Assembly (NCBI GenBank): GCA_015229165.1
Contig: JADGCD010000053.1
Location: 1 to 11,128, forward strand
Reading direction: 5' to 3'
DNA length: 11,128 nucleotides
Origin: Nitrospinota bacterium
Lineage (GTDB): Bacteria; Nitrospinota_A; UBA7883; JADGGD01
Both the position numbers and the translations under genes were made by a program. The notes under the pieces are model-generated. The model ran no database searches. It saw nothing but the letters and a program-made list of their open reading frames with translations, and was not told the DNA's origin. Positions 1 through 9,400 of this stretch are shown here, piece by piece (within the stretch, counting starts at the first letter, position 1; each line of letters begins with the position of its first letter).

Positions 1-39
1 GGCCAAGGAGTATTGGATTTTCTGTTGCTTTTCGTTCAT
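1..39 (-). CDS. Group II intron-encoded reverse transcriptase/maturase, N-terminal 13 codons only
   Basis: The ATG at 39-37 (minus) opens MNEKQQKIQYSLA and runs off the left edge without a stop. It is too short to show any reverse-transcriptase motif. The call rests on position: group II intron ORFs start in domain IV, several hundred bases from the intron 5' end, and this one starts 433 bases from it. It is preceded by a well-placed AGGAG. The protein of this family reverse transcribes the intron RNA and assists its splicing. If the sequence to the left lacks RT blocks with a YADD motif, this call fails or the ORF is degenerate. Confidence 0.65.
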   Translation of the reverse strand, partial: MNEKQQKIQYSLA

Positions 40-48
40 GAGAAATGT

Positions 49-53
49 CTCCT
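49..53 (-). promoter_or_regulatory. Ribosome binding site for the intron maturase
   Basis: AGGAG on the minus strand (53 to 49) sits 9 bases upstream of the ATG at 39-37. The match and spacing are good and support that ATG as the start of the maturase frame. Confidence 0.6.
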
Positions 54-70
54 ACTTGCCTCTTCCTAAA

Positions 71-82
71 CCCCTTTCGGGG
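71..82 (-). other. Intron RNA hairpin with GAAA (GNRA) tetraloop
   Basis: On the minus strand the sequence reads CCCC-GAAA-GGGG, a perfect 4-bp stem closed by a GNRA tetraloop, about 32 bases before the maturase start codon. It is probably part of domain II/III or the base of domain IV. The exact domain was not assigned. Confidence 0.55.
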
Positions 83-370
83 ACCGTTTGGGCCTTCGGA
101 TTTGGTTTCCCTTCTCCTACTACGCCCTTTGCTGACTTCCATGATTCGATCAGTGTTCCTTGCGGACTCACTCAGCTTCGATATTGAAGCAGAATCATGG
201 ACCTCCTGGGGTAAGTCTGATCGCTTTCACCGCACACCTGGCAGATTTACCGCACGGCCCTTTGATGGTGTGGACTTTGCGATTAGGTGCTCGCTCGTCC
301 GGTCCGCACGGCCTGAGATCTACTTTCTGTTCGTCAGGTCGCGATTTTGCTCCACGCTTCTTTCAGGCCC

Positions 371-382
371 CGCCTTGCGGCG
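371..382 (-). other. Intron domain I hairpin with GCAA (GNRA) tetraloop
   Basis: On the minus strand the sequence reads CGCC-GCAA-GGCG, a perfect 4-bp stem with a GNRA loop about 90-100 bases from the intron 5' end. Domain I of bacterial group II introns carries such tetraloop hairpins for tertiary contacts. Its position between the GAGGTGAAAGTCCTC stem and the CTGACGAACAGAA block fits. Confidence 0.55.
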
Positions 383-459
383 AGTCTTCACCCTTGCGCG
401 ACGCTAATCCTTCGCCCCATCAGGCTGGATAGAGGACTTTCACCTCCGAGCTATCAGAC

Positions 460-3400
460 ATGCCCAGCACACACCTCGATCATACGGTCAATTTCCTGCC
501 GGGCAGCATCAACCTCCACGGGGTGGGGGATGTCTCCATGCTGGGGCTGCTCCTGGCCGGGGGGCGCAGCGAGATGAAGCGCGACGCCAACGGCAAGTAT
601 ATCGGACGCAACATCGTCCACTACGATGTGGACTCCACCGTCAGCGTGGGCGCCGACCGCCAACTCTTCATCGGCACCGACATCACCGCCGGCAAGAAGG
701 TGGACCTGATCGGCGGCCTGGACAGCCGCGCCGCGAGCATCGGTTCTCCCTACACCGGACGGGGGTTGGTGCTGTACGGCTCCGCCAGCGTCGCCACCAC
801 CCGCGCCAATGGCGAGATCAACCTCAACGCTCCGGGCCGCGTGGATATCCTCGCTCCGGGGGATGTCAACGAGCTGACCTTCGCCGACTGGCCGGTCTCC
901 GCCGATGGCCGCCTGAACCAGGATGTGACCCTGGTCGTGCAACTGGATCGGGTCAGTTTCACCGTGGAGGCCACGGTGACCGTCACGGCAGCCAGCACCG
1001 CCAGCAACACCACCCTCTCCGACCTGCTGGCCGACATCGATACCGCCCTGGCCACCTCCACCTGGAAGGTGGTGCAGACCGACGGAACCACCACCCCGGC
1101 CTTGGATACCACCTACGCCGGTTTCGCCGCCATGCCGGACTACGACGCCATCGTTCTGGACGCGCGGGCCAAACTGCGCGACGGCCACATCCGGCTGGTC
1201 GGCCCCTACGAGATCAAGGTGCTGGCCGCAGGCAGCGTCAATGCCAGCGATCTGGGGGTGACCTTCGGCAGCGGCGTCACGGAACTTCATTCCGGCAGCC
1301 GCCATGCCCTGGATGCTTCCGGGCAGGGGTCCACGGTGACCATCGGCAAGCCGGGCGGCCCCAACGGCAAGCTCTACATCGCCGGCAAGGTGCGCGCCTA
1401 TTCGGGTATCAACCTCAACAGCGGCGCATCGGCGGATGGCAAGGATATCGACCTGGATGCCACCGGCGTGCTGGAAACCATCGATGGCGACATCGCCTTC
1501 CAGGCCGGCGAGAACGGCGTGTTGCAGGGGGATGTCCTCGCCCACGGCGCGGGCAGGGACGTGACGATTCGTTCTGGCCGCTCGCTGACCATCGAGGGGT
1601 TGATCGAGGCCAATGACCAGGTTCGGCTCACCGGGGGCGACGGCACCCTGGTCACCACTCCGGGGGCCAGCGGCTATCGCAGCTTCACCCTGGCCAATAC
1701 CGCCACGGTGCGCACCCTGGACGCGGGGGGCGGCATCACCCTGACCGGGACGAATCAAGTCTATCTCGACGGCACGGTGGAGACCTCGCTTGCCAATCAG
1801 ACCATCAGCCTGAGTTCCAGCCAGGGAGAACTGATCCTCAACCGCACCAGCGGACGGATCAACGCCGCCGGCCAGTTGGACATCAGCGCCCGCGACATGG
1901 TGCTGGACGGGCCGGTGATCAGCACCTTCGTGGCCGGCAACGCCACTGCGGAAATCCGCCTGAGCGCGGTTCGTGATGCCTATCTCAACGGCAATCTGAC
2001 CACCGCGAGCCAAGGCGATGTCTCCGTCAGCGTGGGGCGGTCCTTGAGCATGATCGATTCCGCCTGGAGCGCGGGCAGCTTCACCGTGGCCGCGACGGAT
2101 GTCACCCTGGGCGACGGGGCAGGGCGTGGGGTCACCCTGGATGCCGGATCGGCGCTGACCATGAATCTGGCGGGCAAGCTCCAGGTCCATCAGGGGGTGC
2201 TGCTCACCACCCGCAACGCCAATTCGACCATCGATCTGGCCGCCGGTGACATCAACGTGGCGGGAACCCTCTTCGCCGGGGCGCGGGTGAGTGGTGGCGC
2301 GGCCATCGCCAACGCCGACGGGGCCGATCTGCGGGTAACCGCCGCCAACACCCTGCGGCTGGGCAACGGCAGCGTGGGCGGCAACGCGCAGGCCACCGGA
2401 AACGTCACCCTGATGGGCGGCAGCGGGGCCAGCAACCTTGCCTATCGCGGCGCCGGGTTGTGGATCGACAACCGCAGCACCGTGGCCAGCGCCAATGTGG
2501 CGGCAAGCGCTTCCGGGACCATCACCCTGGAGGGACGCCGCGACCTGCGCATCGACGGCTTTGTCAACGCCACCAGGAGCGGCGGCATCGTCAACGTCGC
2601 CGCCGACCACCTGCTCACCCTGACCGGCATGATCCAGGGTCACACCTCGGTCAACCTCACCGGCGGGGTGCGGGACGCCACCGGGCTTACCGTGGAAAGC
2701 GCGGCCCTGGTCTATAAGCGCAACTCCTCGCTTAACAATGTCAACCAGGGCACTTATTTCGTCGATGATCAGGACCGCTGGATGGATGCCAGCGGCAATC
2801 TGGTGCTGGATGATGCCGGGAATTTCATGAGCGAAACCAGCAGCGGCGCCTTCGCCTCGATTTCCGATCAGCAGGGCGGCGAACCCATTCGTCTGACCGG
2901 CGCGGTGGTGGATACCGGCGACGGCGGGACCATCCGGATCCAGGGCTTCGGCACCATGCGGCTGGACGGCATGTTCGGCCAGCCCTACAAGACCGGCTCC
3001 ACCCCGCCGGTGGCGGTCCATGTGGGCACGGTGCGGATTTTGGGCAGCAGTACCGGCCAGACCCTGGTGTATGGCGACATCAATGCCGAAAATCTCATTG
3101 AAATCACCGGCCAGACCCTCACCGTGGCCGAAGGGGCGGCCTTCAAGAGCTGGGCGGGCGACATCGATATCGTGGCGGGCGGCAATCTGCTGATCCAGTC
3201 CAATCAGACCGGGCTGGGCAACGCCATGCTGGATGCGAAGGAGAGCGTGTACCTGCGTGCCAACACCCTCTACCAGGCCGGTGACGTCAGTGCGGTCAAC
3301 CATGTCTGGCTCAATGCCGCTCGTGACATTGCCCTCTACGGCACGGTGGCCACCTCGGCGGCGGACGGGGTGATCGATCTGCGGGCCGGACTTTCCACCA

Positions 3401-6400
3401 CCACCAGTGATGATGATGCCAGGGGAACGATTGCCCGCGCCGATCTGGGGGCCGGTACCATCTACGTGCTGGGCGACGGCAAGGTGCAGACCCTTGGCAG
3501 CGCCAACCTGCTGGCCGGGACCGACCTGATCCTGAACGCCATGGCGGCGGTGGATGCCGGATCACGCCAGGTGGCCACCCCGGTGATCAGCAACGAGCAG
3601 GTGACCTATCAGATCATCACCGGCTACAACCAGGTGGTGGATCAGGTCATCGACGTGCCGGTGGTCAAGTGGGTCACCACCACCGTCACCGAGCAGGTCG
3701 GCATGGAGTCGGTGAAGAGCGGTTATTACTTCACCACCATGGACGTCAGCCTCACCCAGGACGGTTATTTCAATGGTTCCACCAAGAGGGAGTGGTTCGT
3801 GGAAGGGGTGGACTATCGCAACAGTTCCTCCTCGACCGGTTCCGGCTATGCGATGACCGCCGCCGACTGGGCGGCCACCGGCGTTGCGGCGCCACCTCTG
3901 ACCGCCGACGGCAACCAGCCCACCTTCAACCAGTTGAGCGACCTTCAGCGCGACGCGGTGCTCAGGGCACTGGGTTACAAGAAGCTGTTCACCTTCGCTG
4001 CTGCCAATCTCAAAAAGCACCAGGTGATCAACGGCAACACCACCGTGGTCAACTGGACCCCCGACTGGAGCCTGGCGCCCGCCGCTGGCACCACCAGGGC
4101 GATGCAGACCGTCAACATCCCGGTGGATGGCTGGAACGACAAGTGGGTCTACATGCCGGTGGGAGCGGAGGCCGACGTATTGCGGGTGGTGAGCCAGGGC
4201 GCGCCCGTCACCTGGTACGAGCAGGTGGGCAGCTACAAGGAGATGGCCAATGTCTACTACACCCAGGACAAATCGGCCCGCACCCAGAGTGCCGCCACGG
4301 GATACGAACGGTACTGGGGTCTCTTCCCGGCCCTGGGCAACAAATGGATTTCCGAGTACCCCACGGCGACCAACTCCGACTTCGACAACAGCCCGTTGCG
4401 TTACTCGGTGACCTATCAGAATCAAGGCAACTGGATATACTCCCTGTCCGACGGCACCAGCAACGTCGCCAAGGCCCGCACCCCCAGCTGGTACGGGGCC
4501 AATCCCAGCGTGGTGGGCAACGACCTGGTGGGCAACTACACCATCACCCCGGCGGGCTACAACGCCATCTCCAGCAGCATCGCCGGTGGACCGGAAACGG
4601 CGAACTGGACGGTCTATGTCGGCCAGAATACCAGTTATGTGCCTGTGCGGTACCATTATATTCAATCTGGTTACGTTTATCCCGATGTGTGGAATCAGCC
4701 TCTGGCCCAGCCCACCAATGCGCGCCAGAACGACGGGGTGTGGCGCTCGGTGGTCAACGACGATGGCAGTTTGAGGGACGGTCATGTCTGGATCGGCATT
4801 CATCGCCAGAACAATATCGGTATCAGTACCTCCAACCAGTGGAGTGGTCCCTTTGTGTACACCTCGACCGGCCAGGGGATCATTTGGGCGCCCTGGTTGC
4901 CGGGTGAACCGAATGGCCAAAGCGGGTACGAGTGGGTGGGGGAAATGATCACCGGCAACGGTGGGGGTGGTTATTGGAACGACCACGACGACAACACCTA
5001 CGTCGCGCATTACGTCACCGTCTCCGGCGGTTACTGGAATAACACCAATATCTACGAAACATTTCGTCAATATTCGAAGCCCTGGACCTCGATCAACTTC
5101 GCCGTCAACGACGTCCGCCAGAATCTCAACTATCAGTGGGTCAGCAACAGCACCGACGTCTTCGACAACCGTCCCAAGTTCCGTACCTACGATGTCACCA
5201 CCAAGGTGGTGGAAACCGCCAGGCTCACCCTCTATCGGGACGATCCGGTCTATCAGGACCAGACCGTCACCAACTCGGTGCGGGTGGATAGCGGAGACCC
5301 GGACACTTACGGGTTGTTCGGGCGCGACTCCTTCGACGTCGGCAACCTGAATGTGGATGTGGGGCGCGACGCCCGCTTTTCCGGCATCGTCAAGGTGAGC
5401 GGCGCTTTGGCCGTCACCACCGTCCGTGACCTGACCCTGGCCGGCGGCACCAAGACCGCCGAGTTCCAGGTCACCGGCAACACCCTGGCCACCGTGGGCC
5501 GGGACGCCACCTTCGACCGTGCCTCGCTGGCCACCCTGGGAGGAAACTTCTCCATCGTCGCCGGAGGCAACATCCATGCCCTGGGCACCGCCAACGTCAC
5601 CGGCGCTGCCGACTGGCGGGCCGATGGCGATGTCAATCCCAACGGCACGCTGACCGCCGCCAACATCATCATCGCCGCCGGTCACGACGGCGTGGGCGGG
5701 ATTGCCGGCGACCTCCACGCCAACCTGTCCGCCACCGACATCACCCTGAGCGCCGGGGGAGTGCGGGGTGACATCGTATTCAACCAGTCCGGCGTTACGG
5801 CCAGTGGCACCCTCACCCTGACGGCGGGCGGCGGCAATCTGCGCGCTTATGGCAATGCCTTGCACGCGGACATCGCCGTGATCGGGGCCATGCACGACAT
5901 CACCGGGGTGGATGTCGGCAATGATTTTCTGATTTCCGCATCGACGCTTACCGCCAGCGCGGAATCGCTGCGGCTGGCCAATCGTGGCGATCTGCACGCC
6001 GTGAATCTCACCGCCAGCGCCGGTGATTTGCAACTGTCGGTGGACGGCAATCTGGTGGCCGATCAGGTCAGCGCCACGGGTGCCGTCACGTTGCGCACGC
6101 CCCTGGTCACCACCCTGACCCGTGATTTGACGGTGGGCACCCTCTCCTCCGGCGGCGTGCTGACCCTGGACGCCGGTTCGACGATCAGGCAGACCGGCGC
6201 CAAGAGCATGACCGCCAGTCGCCTGAACCTCACCGCCAACGAATCCAGCACCCTGATCGGGCTGAATGTCGCCACCCTCGACGCCCGCCTGTTGCGCGTC
6301 GGCAACCTGGATCTGACCACCACGGGCGCGGGCACCCTGACCGTGGAACGGCTCGCCACCGTCGATGGCACCATCGCCCTGGCCAGCAGCCGGAACCTCG

Positions 6401-9400
6401 ACCTGCGGCAGGTCACATCGGGACGCGGCGCTTCCCGAACCCCGACGGTGGATGTCAACGGCAACGGCCAGATCGATCTGGAGGAGTTGCCTCTGGATCT
6501 CGCCATCACCACGAGCGGCGCGATTGGCGGCCTGGGCACCGGAACGCACATCGCCGTGAACACCGACGCCGGCGGCGCCATCCGCCTGCTGGCCGCCACC
6601 GGGATCGGCGGGATCAACGTCGATGTGGCCGAATTGCGCGACATCGAGAGCACCCTGGGCGACATCGTCATCACCGACGTTGCCACGGCCAATCGCCGGT
6701 TGTTGCGGGTCACCAGCGCCGAGGCACTGGCCGGCAACCTGACCCTGACATCCAACGTCACCCTGGACGTGCTCAAGGCCCATGCCGCCGCCGCTGGCCA
6801 GGCGTTGACCCTGACTTCGAGCGCCGGAGACGTGCTGATTCGCGCCGCCAGCGCCGGGGGGGATCTGGCCGCCGGGGCCAGCGTGCTGCTGGATGCCAAC
6901 CGGACGCTCACCATCGATCCTTCCGTCTGGGTCGATGCCAGCCAGTCGGTCACCTTCCGCGCCGGCACCAGCTTCACCGTGCCCACTTTGCACAATTATG
7001 CCACGCCGGTGCTGACCGTGGTCTCCGGCGAGGATATTCTGGTCAACGACGAACTGCGGGTGGGGTTGACGGCCCAGAATACCAGGGTGGAGTTGCGCTC
7101 CGGGCGGGACATCACGGTCAACGCTCCCATTGGCGACACTCAGGGCAGCGCGGTGGACGACATCGTGCTTTACGCCGACGGCTCCAGCGCGCGCGCCGTG
7201 CAACAGCGCGACGACGTGACCGGCTTGCGGATGATCCAGGGGGCATCGGGCCAGGTCTACTTCGAGGGGACTTTGCCCGTCGATCCCACCTCCCGGACCT
7301 ACTCCCCAGCCGGGAGTTATTACACGAGCCTGGTGGGCGGCAAGTATGTGCAGGATGCCAGGGATTATCGTACCAATGCCGCCGGGGTGGCGTTGCGGGT
7401 ACTCTCCGACAACGCGGATGGCACCGGCGCCCTTTATGCCCTGGCGGGCAGCGATGCTTCTGGCTGGAGCGTCGGTGGCCTCTTTGCCGCCCCTTCGGCC
7501 ACCGATCTGGCGGCGGGCAAGGTGATTCAGATCATCGACCGCTCGCTGGTGACGCTCAACAACCTGGCGGGCGCGGAACGGGCCAGCATGACCTTGTCCG
7601 GCCTGTCGGTGGCCGGCACGGTGGGGATCAAGCTGGGCGTGGCCGGCGGCAACGCCCCCACGGTGAGCGCGACGGTGACCACCGGCGATCTGAGCGCCCT
7701 GGCCACGGCCATCAACGCCCAGACCGCAACCACCGGAATCACGGCGGCAGCCATTGGCGGTCAGTTGACCCTCTCCCGCAACGACAACCAGGGGATCAAC
7801 CTCTCCGGCTTCACCCACAGCGTCAAGGGAACGCTGAACGTCAGCGGCACCCAGATGAGCGCCATCACCCTGGAGACCGCCTCCCAGGAGCTTCTGGCCT
7901 TTGCCCTGACCCCCAAGACCCAAATGGAGCATGCCAGCACCATTACCCTGAACCAGGGCCGCACCCCCTACAACCGCGTCTCCATCGACGCCCTCAGTCC
8001 TGTCGGCACCACGAACGGCAACATTGTGCTGTCGGCGTCGCAGAACCTGGACCTGGATGCCATTCGTCTGCATGCCACCGGGGATCTCTCCATCAAGACC
8101 AGCGGCGGCGCCGAGGCCGGGCAGGTCATGACCCTGGAAAACAGCGCCGGACGGGTCTTCGCCAATCAGGTGCTCAACGCGGATCAGGCCGCCAACGGGG
8201 TGACCTGGAACCTCTCCGGGCTGGCCAATGGTTCCTACACCCTGCGTTCCGTGCTGCGCGACAGCGATGGCAATGTCAGCTATTCGGGCAGTTACACCAC
8301 CTTCACGGTGAGCGGCAGCGGCGCATCGTCCGCCGTGCCAGCGGCGCTGACCCCGGTCATCACCGCGCCGGGCAGCGTTGTCGCCGATCCTCAAACCATG
8401 CTGCAGGGTACGGGGGCGCGGGCCTGGACCCGTGTGCGCCTGTTCGAGGGCGCCACCCAGGTGGCCGAGGCGCGTGCCGACGGCAGCGGCAACTGGAAGG
8501 CCGCCCTGCCGGTGCTGGCTGACGGAAGCCATGCCATCACCGCCAGAAACGTGGACGATGCCGGCAACCTCGGTTCTTTTTCCAGTGCGGTCACTTTTAC
8601 CGTGGACAGCCAGGCCCCGGTTGCCCCGCAAATTGCCGGTTATGCGGCAGGCACCCTCTCCGGCACCGCCGAGGCCAACGCCCTGGTCAAGGTCTATCTC
8701 AATGGTGGCGTCAACCCGGTGGGCACGGTGAGCGCCGATGGCGCGGGCAACTGGAGCCTGGCCCATGCCCTCGCCGACGGGTCCCACGCCTTCCGCGCCA
8801 TGGCCACGGATGCCGCTGGCAACGCGAGCGGGATATCGGGCAGCCTCAATGTGCGGATCGGCGCGGTGGCCAATCCCGCCCTGACCATCACCGCGCCGGG
8901 GACCATCAACTCCCTGGCCGCCTTCTCCGGTTTCACCCTCACGGGTGGCACCGATGTGGGGGCCGGCGTCAAGGTCACCATCAACGGCGTGGATCATGCC
9001 GCCTGGGTGGAGGGGGCCAGTTGGTCCTACACCCTGAGCGACACCGACATCACCGACCTGCAAACCGCCAGCGGCCAGTTCTCGGTCACTGCCACCACCC
9101 CGGCCGGGGGCACCACTACGCAAAACGGCAGCGCCACCCTGGCGCTCACCCTGCCCACCTTGACCGTGGGGATTTCCGACAACACCATCACCCTGGCCGA
9201 GCGGCTGACCGGGGCGGTCTTCACCCTTTCCGGCACTTCATCCGGCTCCAGCGTCATCCTGGCCAATGCCGACGGCGTGGTGTTCAAAACGCTTGTCCCG
9301 GCCAACGGCGCCTGGTCCTACGACCTGGGTGACAACGACATTCAGCAACTGGGCAGTGGCAGCGTCGATGCGGTGGTCATCGCCAGTGACGCCGCGAACA

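Larger units (their letters stand above)
1..472 (-). mobile_element. Group II intron, 5' part (domain I to start of domain IV), truncated by the left window edge
   Basis: This is a self-splicing, retrotransposing ribozyme element. Read on the minus strand from 472, it begins GTGTGCTGGGCATG, close to the usual GTGYG start and CCCGGCATG-type continuation of bacterial group II introns. It is followed by the stem-loop GAGGTGAAAGTCCTC (446-432), a GCAA-tetraloop hairpin (382-371), the block CTGACGAACAGAA (337-325) typical of domain I, the block GGAAGTCAGCAAAGG typical of the region ahead of the ORF, and a GAAA-capped hairpin (82-71). A ribosome binding site and ATG then open the maturase frame at 39. 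The known family normally spans about 2-3 kb, so the rest of the maturase and domains V and VI should lie left of the window. The minus-strand 5' exon ends ATCGAGGT, which is adhesin coding sequence. The assignment rests on remembered family consensus and no covariance model was run. The intron class (B/C/D/E/CL/ML) is not decided. Confidence 0.87.

Noticed and set aside
371..382. GC-rich hairpin as a transcription terminator
   Set aside because: The stem is only 4 bp, has a GNRA loop and no T-run on either side. It fits intron domain I structure better.
45..577. Overlapping plus-strand frames of 120, 90 and 76 codons
   Set aside because: They lie wholly or mostly in antisense intron RNA structure, have no ribosome binding sites or recognisable products, and are random openings. 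The minus-strand intron explains this region.
454..3303. 949-codon minus-strand open frame
   Set aside because: It lies exactly codon-opposite the adhesin, is rich in His, Gly, Gln, Ala and Asp without any recognisable domain, and is explained by the absence of TTA/CTA/TCA codons on the plus strand. It also ends within the intron. The plus frame shows coherent repeat architecture.
475..3560. CRISPR array or exact tandem repeats
   Set aside because: The repetition is at the protein level (degenerate strand repeats). I see no identical direct repeats of constant length with unique spacers.
3669..4907. 412-codon plus-strand open frame in another frame
   Set aside because: It overlaps the continuous adhesin frame out of register and consists of Gln/His/Arg/Gly-rich sequence without domains, typical of a +2/+3 shadow in GC-rich DNA. 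I also considered whether it signals a frameshift in the adhesin, but frame 1 reads through meaningfully across the whole span.
3562..9123. 1853-codon minus-strand open frame
   Set aside because: Same codon-aligned shadow. It spans solenoid, lectin-like and Ig regions of the adhesin without any change that would reflect its own domain structure, and no ribosome binding site or motif supports it.
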